Under the pieces are notes generated by a model that ran no database searches, was not told the DNA's origin, and worked only from the letters and a program-made list of their open reading frames with translations. DNA of 64,000 bases, taken from Prototheca cutis. Taxonomy: Eukaryota; Chlorophyta; Trebouxiophyceae; Chlorellales; Chlorellaceae. Location: contig BCIH01000009.1 of NCBI GenBank assembly GCA_002897115.2, positions 874,415 to 938,414 of the forward strand. The letters run 5' to 3'. This document shows positions 22,143 through 33,657 of the stretch, piece after piece. Within the stretch, counting starts at the first letter, position 1. Each line of letters starts with the position of its first letter. A program made the position numbers and the translations under genes.

Positions 22143-22361
22143 TCAGGCACGGGGCCAGGGGGGGAGCTGCTTGTCAAAAGGCTCCGGCCGGACGCCGTCG
22201 AAGATCAGGCCCATCGCCACATAGCACATGTTTCGCGCCGCGTTCTTGTTGCGGTTATGCACGACGCCGCAGGCCTCGTTCTGACACTGCCGGACAAAGT
22301 GCTTCTGCACGGTAGTGGGGCAGTCGCCCAGGCGCAAGGGTTTATTGCACGCCAAGCAAAC
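22143..22361 (-). pseudogene. Fanzor/TnpB-like C-terminal fragment (zinc ribbon and RuvC-III region)
   Basis: A 72-codon stretch begins after a good acceptor (CCGCAG at 22362) and ends at TGA. It reads CLAC, then a 20-residue spacer, then CQNEACGVVHNRNKNAARNM and a GVRPEPF tail. Two CxxC-type pairs plus NxNAARN and G-x2-RP-x2-F are the order seen in the C-terminus of TnpB and of eukaryotic Fanzor proteins. In active members the motif is DRD-x-NAA or NRD-x-NAA; here both expected Asp positions are Asn, so the RuvC site would be dead. No RuvC-I or RuvC-II part was found upstream on this strand (searched to 23400). I read it as a decayed element, or a domesticated zinc-ribbon exon. Confidence 0.45.
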
Positions 22362-23543
22362 CTGCGGTGTGGCGCGCTTGGGGCGGGCGTGACCCACAGC
22401 CCGCGGAAGCCATGCGTGCATGGCTGCGCACGCATGTGCATGTGTGTGCTCACCCGGCACCCGCACAAGCCCCGCCATCATATAAGGGAGGCGGTGCAGC
22501 AACAGCGACTGCGACGTCACCTGGGGCCACCGGCCGACCGTGCTTTCCTTGTCGCCCTGCGCACATGCATGCCACGGCCATCTGGCTAACAGCGTCCATC
22601 GTCAATGGCTTGGCCTGGACCCACGCAGGGGGCCTGTCATACCGTGGCAAGCGTGCAGTTCTGCCGACTTTCAAGGCAATGACATCTGAACTCTACCCCC
22701 TAGTTTGCTCTGCGTTGGTGGCTCATCAGAAACGGTAGTGTCGCTGTTTCCGGCGATCCCACAGCAATATCAGCACCAGGTCGACGATGCACGAGCCTTG
22801 GCTGGATGTCAACCCCAAGAAGAGNGCAACAATCCCGGCAAAATCTCAGGGGTACCACTTAGTCCACGCTCCTGGCAGTGAAAGTTCACCTCCCAGGTTG
22901 AACTGCCTGTACAACTCCCTGATCAAACGCGCCCTGATTTGGATTGTCAATACCCCAATGTAATAACCATGCAGAGTGAAACCACGAGGAATATCCCAGA
23001 TGGTTGGGGTTGTACAGAAGGCTCCTCCAAACAGGGCAAATAGCAGGCTCCTGCAAGTCACCTTCCTTCCCGCAGTCATGCTTAAAGGCCTGTAGGGGGT
23101 GCTCTTGAAACCACTTCAGTCGCGAATACAAGGTGCTCTTTCCATTCCTGATCTCCTAAATGTCTCTAGTATACATAGTTCTGAAAGGAACGGGCGTTGC
23201 AAAGGCCTATCCACGCTGTTCAAAGTGCCCGATCTTGGGTACGGCGCTCCGCGGGTGCTTTGGACGAGGACTGACTGCGTGCAGGCACGCCCACCTCCTT
23301 CCAAGGGGTACCCCCCGCAGACTGCGTCAGTGCTTTGGGATAAAAATTGTCGTGCAGCAGGCGAGGTTGGTGGGCGTAGGAAAGCCCCTGAACTCATTTG
23401 TTAACAATTACCGACCGCGGAGGCACAGACGGCATGAGCCCAAGCACATGGACTGGACATCCATACCACCACGCACTCGAATCTCCTTTCACTTACGAGA
23501 ACGATATAAAAATGAGTAGGACTGCAGTGCCTGGGGCGTTGCC
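22362..23543. other. Spacer of 1.2 kb, no supported gene
   Basis: Lies upstream of the Fanzor-like fragment and of the GAR-domain gene. It has one ambiguous base at 22825. Open frames of 60-120 codons exist on both strands but show no family motif. Confidence 0.45.
23505..23512 (+). promoter_or_regulatory. Possible TATA box of the GAR-domain gene
   Basis: TATAAAAA lies 31 bases before the ATG at 23544. If functional it implies a very short 5' leader. Confidence 0.35.
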
Positions 23544-25583
23544 ATGAAGAGTCCCGTGGTTTCCCAATTAGGTGGGCCCATGAGCTCGGGGGAGCCCTCG
23601 CCCGAGGCCGGTACTTCGATGGAGCCATGGATCCCATGGAAGGACCATGCTCAAAGAGACAAAGGAGAAGCCCTGGACAACGCCCCCTGCGCAGAGCCCG
23701 GGGCTCGGGCACAGGTGAGGCAGTTGTTCAGCCAGAGTTGGTTCGAATCTCTCTCATGGGGCCGTGCCGGCTCCCCTTGCCTCTCTGTGGGGCCGACGGG
23801 GTCCCCAAAAACAAAATCTCCGCAGGGAAAGCTGGGCCTGGACCACTCCCGCCTGCTGCGGCTGGAACTGGAAGTGGTTAGCCTGCAGCAGGCTCTTCAT
23901 GCGGCGCTCCTGGACCACGAGAGCCGCTCCGCCCAGCTCCACCGCCTGCAGCAGGTGCTGCAGGAAGCCGAGGAACGCGCTGAGGTGCGGAGATATAGAG
24001 TGGCAATTCTGGGAAGCGATTTTTTGGGGGAGGGGGCCTGCTTCTACACCCAAGCTGTGTGGACCGTGCATACAAACGTTTGACTGACTTTCTGGAGTGG
24101 CAGGCGCTAATATTCTGCTTGTCCCAGCGCCATCCTGTGCCTGCACACTGTAATGCCTGGTCCATCCACTCTCCAGCACTCCCCCGCACAAAACCAGGTG
24201 TCCAACCGGCGTGGACTGGAGCTTGCGGAGCAGGCACTGGCGTCGGAGGAGCGCGCATCGGCAGCTGCCCGGCAGCTTCAGGCCGCTGAGGCCCGCATCG
24301 CGGCGCAGCTCGACTCTCTGGCCTCGGCGCGGCGGCGGGCCGGCACGGCCGAGTCCCAGGCGACGCAGCTGTGTGCACAGCTGGCGACGGCGCAGCGCGC
24401 GCTGCGCGAGGCTCAGGGCAGGGTCGGAGAACTGGAAGGCTGCGTGGCACGCCTGCAGGCCGGCCACAGTCAGCTTGGTGGGGCTGGTGACTCGGACTTC
24501 AAGCTGGCTGTGGATGACGAGGCGCATCGTTGCTCGCCAGGTGATGATTCCTGGGGGCCAGATCAGGCTGTCCCTGATCATCGGCTTCCCGAGCCAACGC
24601 CGGCGGGTGCAGATAGGATGCTGCAGGAACCGACGGCTGGGGGAAGGAGGACAGGACTGCAGGAGGCTGTCCCCCCGCGCCACCCTCCAGACGCGGCTAG
24701 CACCAGGGATGAGTGGTTGTCGGTGCACAGCCCAGCAGACCCAACATTCCCACCGGGTGCTGCTTCCCTCCATCCCCCCCCTGATCCTGATGCGGAGCCT
24801 GCAGCGCCACGACCGCCGCCCGGGCCTGAGGCGCTGTCCTTGATCCCGGAGCCGCATCAGCGGACGCAGGTTCAGCTGCCAGGCGGCGGATCCGTCTCGC
24901 TGGCCGCGGCGGACCTCCACCTCATGCTACGGCAGTGTGGAGTAGAATTGGAGGCGGAAACACATGCCTCGGGAGTGAGGGAGGCCTCTGGTGTGCTAGA
25001 CTGCAGCATCTTAGCCACCTGCTTGGACCAAGGCATCGACCTCGGATGTGGAAGGCCACCGCCCAGAGGGACAGATATCAACGCGGAGTCCGAGAGAGCA
25101 CACGTGGCAAAGGCTGCCGCCCTGTCGCCATCAAATGCACGTTCTGCACCATCACAGGTGGTTCCAGCAACTACACGGCGGCCTGTGCCACCCCCGGCCC
25201 TTGCACGGCTGATGGAGGAAGGCGGGGGGCCCCGGGAGGTTGGGCCACTGCTGTCCAACACTCGTGCCAATGCCAGGGTGCCGAGCACTCAAAAATCCAA
25301 GCAGCCGCCTCCCGTGCTTCCAAAGTACGGGCAGGACCCCATGTTTCGTGAGCTCAAGGCGGCCTATAATGCTGGTAGGTCGGCATGTTGAGGAGTGCGC
25401 CCGAGTGGGGATGTCCCTGGATTTGGAGATGGGGCGATCAATGGGGGGGGTGATTTCCACTTCCCTAAGATTTCTGGCGAGCACCGCTATAGCCTAACAG
25501 CCTAAGGACTCCCTTTCTTTCTTCTGATGGTAGTATTGCAATCCCAGAGTTTGGCACGGACATCATCATCCTTGCTCTCCGGC

Positions 25584-25620
<37 letters not shown>

Positions 25621-26061
25621 NNNNNNNNNNNNNNNNNNNNNNNNNNNNNNNNNNNNNNNNNNNNNNNNNNNNNNNNNNNNNNNNNNNNNNNNNNNNNNNN
25701 NNNNNNNNNNNNNNNNNNNNNNNNNNNNNNNNNNNNNNNNNNNNNNNNNNNNNNNNNNNNNNNNNNNNNNNNNNNNNNNNNNNNNNNNNNNNNNNNNNNN
25801 NNNNNNNNNNNNNNNNNNNNCCCCCCCCCCCCCCCCCCCCTTCCTCTTACACACACACAGGGCCTGGTACAGCTGTTCTCGGAGGCTGGGCTGGACCTGC
25901 CGCTCAAGGCCGTAGGTAATTGCCGGTACAGTCTGGGGGGCAGCAGGGTCGGCGTGCGCCTTGTGCGAGGGCGGCTCATGGTACGGTCGGGGGCCGGCCT
26001 CATCCCGCTGATGGACTGGCTGGAGAAGCAGCCCTTGCCCAGGGGAGGCGGTGAAAACTAG
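23544..26061 (+). CDS. Coiled-coil protein with C-terminal GAR (GAS2-related) domain
   Basis: Exons seen: 23544-23714, 23826-23984, about 24198-25374, and a last exon 25861-26061. Exons 1-3 join in phase 0. Exon 3 ends in phase 1 (donor GTAGGT) while the last exon needs phase 0. At least one exon is therefore probably lost in the poly-C and N gap between them. Residues about 58-210 are heptad-rich, Leu/Ala/Glu/Arg coiled coil. A long low-complexity linker follows, ending near PKYGQDPMFRELKAAYNA. The last exon reads YSLGGSRVGVRLVRGRLMVR and then GLIPLMDWLEK, the pattern of the zinc-binding, microtubule-associated GAR domain. The inferred role is a microtubule or axonemal linker. That the two ends belong to one gene is inferred from strand and proximity. 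Confidence 0.55.
25586..25840. repeat. Poly-C flanking an assembly gap
   Basis: 35 C before (25586-25620) and 20 C after (25821-25840) a run of 200 N (25621-25820), in an intron of the GAR-domain gene. Confidence 0.95.
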
Positions 26062-26897
26062 AACCATCCCCCCTACCATGGGGGTACCCCCATGCTGGGA
26101 CCTAAGCACCCGGCCCCAACGAAACAAATCCAGAAGCGCCGCGTTCCTGAGCGGCCGGACCGCCTTGCGGTCATGGCCTAGGGTTGCCATGTCATGGTGA
26201 TAAAGCGCCATGATAGTGCCATGGCCATTGGCCGATGCCCTTTTGGCTGTGGATCGCCGACGTGGTCCCGACGACCTCATTGCAATCCACACCGTCCCGA
26301 CACCAGGCAAAAGACACTCCTGCCACCAAGCCTCCCATGTGCAATCACGACGCAATGTAAACGCCCTGTCACCAATTTACACGGCATGGATTCCGCGTTT
26401 GGCGCGCGAGGTGGCAGTTCCGGCCAGGTTCTGGAGAGCCGACAGGTAGACCCAGTGAGCCCTGCCGGCGGGGCTAAACCAGCCGCATCCGACACTTCCA
26501 AGAGCGCGTGAGATGGGGTGATGGATAGATCGCGCCATGTAACGCTGCACATTTTCAATTTCGGGTGCGTATGTTGGCCAGGGACGTTGTAAGAGTCCTT
26601 GAGCTCTGTGGGACCCTCATGGGCAGGGTGGCGTTCGACCCGGGGCAATCAAGCACGTACACCGAGTCGAGAACCCTGCAGCTTCAGGGGTCGAGGTGCC
26701 GGGGAGCTCACCAAGGTCGCCGTCGACCGGTTGAATGACATCTGTACCTTATAATTGACTCATGCGCGAGCTGCCGGGCGAGTTCGAACACCGCTGAGTC
26801 GTCGCAAAAGTTCCGGACATCTTTCCCGGGCAGGCGTGTTTGCGCTCTGACGAGGCACGCTAGTCATCGCGGCTCCTGGTCGAGATGCGCGGCGCGC
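26062..26897. other. Spacer, no supported gene
   Basis: Lies between the GAR-domain stop codon and the bromodomain gene's ATG, so it should hold the latter's promoter. A minus-strand frame starting near 26562 runs 53 codons but could not be extended into a gene. Confidence 0.45.
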
Positions 26898-29800
26898 ATG
26901 GGAGGATCTGATGACAAGGCCAGAGCTGGGGTTGAGAGTGCCGCCGTCGCCTTAACCAAGGCCGTGGACTCGGCGGATGACACCATGGTCGTTGCTCACC
27001 TGACGACCGTGGCGCCCGAGTTCCTCAAGCCCGGCCTGAAGGGGTTTTATGGATGCCCGGCAAAGGACTGGAAGGCCGAACCAGACCGGCCAGCCCCCCA
27101 GACCGGCCCTGGACCCTCTCCATCAACCACGTCGCCAGCTGTCTCCGAGGGCCAGAGCCTGTCCGCGGGCCTTGCGGAGGGCCCGGAGCAGTGCGCTGGG
27201 GAGTCCACGGCCATGAGTCCCAAGTCCGAGTCGGAGCCGGGGCAGCCTGGCCCCAGCCCGGGCCCAGGACCCTTGCAGCATCCCCAGGAGGGTCCTCCAA
27301 AGCCGGCGGGGCTGGCGCAGCTGCTGGGAATCCTGGACCGCCTGTCGCAGCTGGATGCAGAAGGCTGGTTCCAGGCCCCCGTCACCGACACGCAGGCACC
27401 AAACTACTCCTCCATCATCCGGCATCCCATGTGCATCTCCGTCATGCGCGAGAAGGCCGCTGCGGGGTCCTACGCGTCGTGGCCCGACTTTGTACGAGAC
27501 TTTGAGCTGCTGTGCAGTAACGCCATGCGCTACAACCAAAAGCGCTCGCGGATACACAAGCAGGTGAGCTGAGGTGATGATGGGGGGGGATGGGAATTTT
27601 TGTGGCATTTTTTTTGTTTTGGGGGCGGCGCGTTGGGAGAGAGCGGAGGGACCCCGCGCAGCAGTGATGATCCCACGTTGCCGCCTGAGCTTCGGTGGTG
27701 ACAGCCAATATTGAAGCCCCACCACAATCCCGCAGGCGTTGGTGATGCTGCGAGCCGGCAAGAAATTGCTGGTGGAGACGGAACTGGAGGGGCGCAAGGC
27801 GATTGCCGCCATTGCAGCCGCCACCGGCGACCGGCGCGCAGGCCCGGCGCCGGGGACGCAGCTGCCGTCCACGCCCGCAGCCAGCGGCCTTCCCACACGT
27901 GCGTGCAGGGTGTGATTCATGAGAATGCTTTTTGTTTGCCCTTTTTTAAAGGGGTGGGGAACGTGAATGGAGCGGGTGTTGGTGCCGCTGCTTCTGGGTG
28001 TGTAGGGGATTGGCTGGCGGCCGAGACGCCCACAGCCAGCCAGCCGGCCTACTGGGATGATTGGCAGCTCATTCAATGACGCTCCTCACCTTGTCTTGCA
28101 ACACGCCCCTTCTCTTCTTGCAGCGGCGGGAGCGGGGTCCACCCCGGTGACGCCCGAGCCGGAGGCCAGCGGGACACCCGTGGCTGTCGATGAGAAGGGC
28201 CCTCGCCAGGTTAACAGTGGCTACCTGATGCCCTGGGCCGAGGCCGCGGCGCCGCTCAGCGACTATGGCTCCACGGAAATCGACGCGAGCGAGGACGACC
28301 AGAATGCCGGACCGAGTTCGGTGGCGGCACTGGGGCCGACGACTGCAGCGCTGTTTGTCCCGTGGGCGGCAGACGCCGGCGCTGCTGAGTACTATGGTCG
28401 GGACTCTGGTTCTGCCGCCGCAGCTGCCTTGGAGCTGGGCCCCGGGTGGCGCTCTGCGTGCCAGGGGGCTGAGTGGCGCGCCCGGTGGCTGGAGCTGCGC
28501 CTGCGGGAGCTGCGGCGACAGGCAGCCCGGTACCGCGCGGCCCTGGCCAGCCTGGAGGCTAAAGGCGGTGGGCTTGGTGACCGCGTGATGCAGCCAAACG
28601 GCCGCGATATTACGAATGGCAGCGGTGCTGCAGCCAAGACGAGGTGCACGCTGCCCGGCTGGGCGCACTCGCTGCTTGTTGCCAAAGGTGGCGGGGCCGA
28701 GCCGCGCGGGCGCGAGCCGCTGCGGGAGCCGGCTGCGAGAGCACCTGGCGGGCTGGATTTTAAGGACACTGACGGGAACGGCACCGCCGTGGCGCCCGAA
28801 ACCGCTGGCTGCATGACCAGCGCCACCCTTTCGAGAAGCAACGACTTCAGCCACAATGATGATCGCTTGTCGCCAAGCTTTGCGGCGCGAGCCTTTGCGG
28901 CACTGGAACTCCTGGAGCTCCGGGTAGCGGCCCTGCGAGAATCCCTCGGCGGTGTTGGTCCCGGGCGTGCTGGCGGTGGCGACGGCGGTACCCCGACAGA
29001 CTCGCCCGCAGGCGGACGGCCGCTGCGGAGCGTGGAGCGGCGCCACGCGGCGCTGAACGCGCTCAATGGCCCGCTGCGTGCACTGCGAGCGACGGGTGTC
29101 ACGCTGTCGCGGTCGGCGAGTCTCCGGGTCGGCGGCAGCGGCGGCGGGTTTGGTCCTGCGCTCCCTGTTCGCCGCAGCGCCAGCCTGTCCCTGCACCGTG
29201 GTGGTATCGGGGCGCAGGGTGCTGGTGGCGGAGGGAGGGCAGGCGACGACAATGCGCTGGCCACCCCGCGCTCGCGCAATGGTGGTGCTGGCTTGCTGGC
29301 GCGGTCGGGTTCATCTCTCACTGCTGCCGCAGCAGGTGCCAGCGCGACCGCCAACACACCCAACACCACCTCGATTGAGGGCGGGGTGACGCCGCGGGCG
29401 GGATCGGTGGGGCTCAAGCGCCGCCGGGCAGCGCTCGAGTACGCGATCGGCGAGATGCTGACGCCCGGCGCGCTGGGAACCCCCAAGTTTGTCGAGCGCG
29501 TGCAGGTCAAGACGATCGACACGCCGGGAGTCAGGCTCATCCCTGCCGCGGAACTCAAGCGTCGCGCGGTCGAGATTGCTGCCATGAGTGCCAGGCTCGA
29601 CCAGAAGGGGGGCACGACGACCGGTGGGGGTGGTGGCGCCGGCAAAAAAAGGGGCTCAAGTGCAAGCGGAAGTCGACGTGGCACCGAGACTGCGACGACG
29701 CGGTCGCGATCGCCCTCCCCATCCTCTTCGGAGGAAGACACAAGCGATGAGGCTTTTGCTGCACGGCACGCTCCGCTGGAGGCCGCGGAGCGCGCGCGGT

Positions 29801-31167
29801 ACGAGGCGCACGCTGGTGGTGCGACTGGCGAGCGCAAGCCGGGGCGCAACAAGAAGCTGAGCAAGGATGGGCGCAGCAAGTCGGCGCCCTCCCTCCGTGT
29901 GCCCGGGAGTGGTGGACGGAGTGGTGGGTCCAGGTCCCGGCCCACGTCGCCTGTTGCCGACTGTGCCGGTGATGGAATGACAGTGGGAGGGCCAGGGCCT
30001 GCGGTAGCAGCGGCGACCGAGTCGGGCACTGCAGCGGTGGAAAGTGAGGTGGCGGCAATTGCGGAGAGCGAGGCGGCGGGGGGCCTCGTCCCGGAGGCAC
30101 CGGTGGTGGGTGCGGTCACCCAGGCGGTCGATGCAGTCATGACCGCCGACGGCCCAGTCGCCGTGGCCAAGCCTTCGAGCAAGAAGCGTGCCGCTCCCTC
30201 CAGCACTGCTGCTGTCGCCGCCGACCGCGGGACAAGCAGGAAGAGCAAGAAGCAAAAGGAGGCAACTCCCCCACCGGCGGCCGTGTTGGGGCAGCAGGCG
30301 TCTGGGGTAACGACCCCGGGGACAACCCCCGCGGCCGCGCCTGGGACGCCGGCTGCGGCCCCTAACGACACCGCCGTCGAGGTTTCCACGAGCGCCAAGA
30401 CCTCGCCCGCCATGAAGCCCGCGCCGAGCCTGCCGGCGGCGACGACGGCACAGCAGCAGCAGGTGCTCATGGCTGCGGCAGCCATGGCCGCGGGCGCTGC
30501 CGGCGGCAAGACCTCGCCCGGCCCACTGTCGGCGGTGGGAGCAGCGTCACCGCTGGCACTGGTTCCACCCGGCTCGGCCGCGGCAGCGGCCGCTGCAGGA
30601 CAGCTCATGGCCGCACACATGGCACAGATTGCGGCGGCCGCGGTGGCGGCGCAGGCGGCAGTCAAGGACGGGCCGGAAGCCGTCGCCGAGGCAGCGATGA
30701 AGGCCCTTCAACAGCAGCAACAGTCGCGGCCAGCGAGCGCGGGTGGCACACGCGATAGTAATGCGGCTGATAGCAATGCGACCCCGGGCAGCACGGCGCC
30801 CACAGCAGCGGCCTATGGGTCGGCGCAGGCGCTGCTCGCGCAGCTGTTTGCGCGCAACGCCGCGGCAGCAGCGGCGTCGGGGGGGTCTGCACCCTCGCCC
30901 GTGGCGGCGGCCATGGCGGCCGCCGCGGCGGCGGCCGCGGCGGCGGCGCAGCAAGCCATGGCGGCACGAACTGCCGGCGGCGGCGGTTCTGCCCCTGCGG
31001 GCTCCGCGTCATCGATGCCCGCTGCGCTGCAGGCCATCATCCCGCCGCTCACGCCCGCCAACGCCGTGCAGAAAGCAACGGCACCTGGACCGCCGTCGGC
31101 CTCGGCCAGCCCCGTGAAGGCTGGCACTGGTAGTGAAGTGCCGCCTGGTGGTGATGAAGAGCGGTAG
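26898..31167 (+). CDS. Bromodomain and PEHE-domain chromatin protein (KANSL1/MSL1-like)
   Basis: Three exons, 26898-27563, 27736-27898 and 28124-31167, join in phases 0 and 1 to 1290 residues. Residues about 150-235 form a bromodomain: DAEGWFQAPV, NYSSIIRHPM, then CSNAMRYNQ with the acetyl-lysine-binding Asn. A charged helix (WLELRLRELRRQAARYRAAL) follows near residue 410. Around residues 745-860 the order VERVQVKTIDTP, then Gly/Ser linker, then EEDTSDEAFAARHAPLEAAE matches the PEHE domain of KANSL1/MSL1, which contacts the MOF acetyltransferase. The C-terminal third is Ala/Gln/Pro low complexity with poly-Ala. Inferred role: a nuclear scaffold linking acetyl-lysine reading to a MYST acetyltransferase. 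The bromodomain is firm; PEHE is a recalled-pattern match. Confidence 0.75.
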
Positions 31168-31949
31168 GAACCGCCTGCGGGAGGTGATGATGCCTAGGGC
31201 AATACCATGTTGTCATGGAGACCCTCATCTCCCGTATGAATCTCCCCCAAAAGAAATCCCGGCCATGTGTATACGCACACGACGGCAGCTTTACGAATTC
31301 GTTGGATGACGCGCCGGTCAGTCCCCGGACGGGCACCTGCGCCATCCCCTATCTGCGGTTTTTCGAATGGACCCACCCTGGACCCATTATGTACGTGCAC
31401 ACGAATGGGGTTGCCGATGGTGGAATGAATGGAGCTGCTGCCGTGGTCGGCCTAGCGCCCGGCAGGCACATCTCCCACTACGCTTTGTTGTTTGACTTTC
31501 CCTTGCATGGTGCCCTATCGCTTTTATCGCCATGGCCCTTGTTGCGTGACCCTCCCTTCTCTGACAGTTTGGGCCGGCCGGTGTTTTGGGGCCGAGCTGG
31601 GGTAGGGGCTGCGCTGGCAGCATCTTGTACTCTTGGCGTCCACGAGCCCCTCCCACACACACGGGGGCGTGGACCATCCCCAGCTCCCGCTTTCCCAAGC
31701 CATCTGAATGTCTGGACTCCGACATGACTTTATGCGGTTTCTTGCGACGAGAGAGCATGTTGGCGTGGCCCTGTCGCCGTGCCGACTGCCTGGCTGTAAT
31801 GCCAACGAATACACATCGAGTTGCTGGGATGGTTGCGTGTGGTCACTTGTCAGGATGAGAAAGAGGGGTGGGCGAATGGGCGGGGCCAGCATGTTGGTCG
31901 GCCGATGGGCCCCACACCTCTGCGCCCAACCCAAACACCTCAAAAGCAA
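31168..31949. other. Convergent 3' spacer, no gene seen
   Basis: Lies between the stop codons of the bromodomain gene (+) and ARP7 (-). Overlapping frames on both strands have no family motifs. Confidence 0.5.
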
Positions 31950-33657
31950 TCACAGGCAGCGGAGGTGCACGGCTCCAGGCCCCATCTCGTCATACTCGGC
32001 CCGGCTGACCCACTGCTCCTGGGCCGCCAGGACTTTGGTCAGAATGGCCGCACCCGCCCACGCCGTGCAGCCTGCGGCGCCCCGCGGCATGTGTTCGGGC
32101 GGCTCCAACGCCGCGACGGGGACGAGGGGCGAGGGCAGCGCGGCGCGCACGGCCCGCGCCAGCGCGGCACCCAGCCCCGGGGTCCCCCCCCCCGCGGCCC
32201 CAGCGGCCAGCACGCCCGACAGCATCGCCTTGCGAGCCTCCCGGTCAGGCAGCGACCCCACCAGTGCCGCCACCAGCTCGCCAATGGGGCCGGGGCGCGG
32301 GGTTGAGTTGCTAGTGATGATTGTGCTGGTGGTCTGTGGGGCTCGTGATGGTCCCCCCCTGGCCCCACAAGAACCACCACTGCAACCGACAACCAGTAAC
32401 ATGCTGGGGTCGAGCAGTGCGGCGCTGGCGGCGGCGCCGATGGCGGTTGTCTCGATCACCTGCCCGTCCGGCAGCGTAAACGTGGTGGGGGGCCCGGGGC
32501 TGGGGGACCCGGGGCGGGTGCCTGGAGTTGTGTTTGGGGCTGCGCCAGGTGTTGGGCCCCCAGTGGTCGGCGCCGCCATCGATGGCCCCATATTGCCATT
32601 GTTACTCCGTCCTGTATCAAGGTCGGGGAATCCCAGGCACATGCGTTTGAGGCGCTCAGCCGTTTCCCAGTCCAGCTCGCAGCCAAGCCCCTTGGGTGGG
32701 GCCCGTGACCCCAGCCTCCGGACGTGCTCGGTCAACTGCCGGCCCCCGACCGGCAGCCGCACGCCGCCCATGGGGTGCAGTGTGCCTTCAAGCACGGGGC
32801 TGATGTCAATTTTGTCGTGGCCATAGTCCACCACGATTCCAGATGTCTTGGCTGCCGCGTACAGCGACGCCACGCCCTGGTCCACGATAAACAGGCCCGA
32901 AACACCCAGGCCCTCAAACGCCAGCTGCGTCAGCCGCTCACGGTCGGCCCGGGGGGTCAGGATGGGCTCCGCCACCACCAGCGCGCCCTCCTGCCCGGGG
33001 GACCACCCCATCTGCACAGGTGTTGTGTTTCGTCTCTTCTGCTGTTGTTGTATTGGACTGGGGGGAGATCCAGAGGGTACATGTCTGGGACTGTGCCGGG
33101 ATGTACACAGCAGCAACCAGCCTTCACGACCAGTGCCAATCCGGCTACAGACTGGGGGCACTGCACCAACAGCCACAGAGGGCTTGAACATCTCAGTCCA
33201 TACAACGAGAACATGCCATGCCCTACCCTACCCATGGAGGGTTGCCTGACTGGCAGGCATTCATGGACACGACCTCGCCCAACCATACATCGCACCCTGT
33301 TGAAGAGGGTGTGGTACAGCATCGCTTCCAGTGCCTCCCAGTCCGTGATGACCCCGGCGTGCATGGGATGCACCGTGGCATACTCACCCATGACGCGGCT
33401 GTCTTTAACAGAGCATGGCAGGACCTGCGTCAGGCATGGTGGCGGAAGGAGCATGGCCTGCTCTCGCTGCAGAGCCCCTGGCAGCGACGGTGGGACCTTG
33501 ATCCCTCACATTCGTCTGCAAAATCCCCCAGGGCATCCCATGAACCCATGCACTCCTCGGTACTCACCACAGATGGTTCCGTGTCGTTGGGATAGCCATG
33601 GGACGATCCTGCCCTGATCGTGTGGCTGCCGAGGTCCACCACCACCGGGGTGGCCAT
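31950..33657 (-). CDS. ARP7: Actin-related protein 7 (ARP7)
   Basis: Three exons, 33657-33568, 33424-33296 and 33011-31950, phases 0 and 0, give 426 residues. The N-terminus (VVVDLGSHTIRAG) is the actin phosphate-loop strand. Plant ARP7 landmarks follow in order: GVITDWEALEAMLYHTLF, FEGLGVSGLFIVDQGVASLY, VDYGHDKIDISPVLEG, LPDGQVIETTAIG, LEPPEHMPRGAAGCTAWAGA and the terminal SRAEYDEMGPGAVHLRCL. The protein is about 60 residues longer than land-plant ARP7. The excess is Pro/Gly-rich inserts in exon 3, around 32300-32560. In plants ARP7 is a nuclear subunit of SWI/SNF-type remodellers. It lies between two other chromatin genes. Confidence 0.93.

Noticed and set aside
23736..23752. GGTTCGAATCT resembling a tRNA T-arm
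   Set aside because: No acceptor stem, D-arm or anticodon stem could be paired around it; it lies in an intron of the GAR-domain gene.
26340..26562. Minus-strand frame starting MARSIHHPISRALG and a nearby open stretch (WEAWWQECLLPGVGTVWIAM)
   Set aside because: Codon choice is not GC3-biased as in real genes here, the two stretches do not join in phase, and one overlaps the GAR exon antisense.
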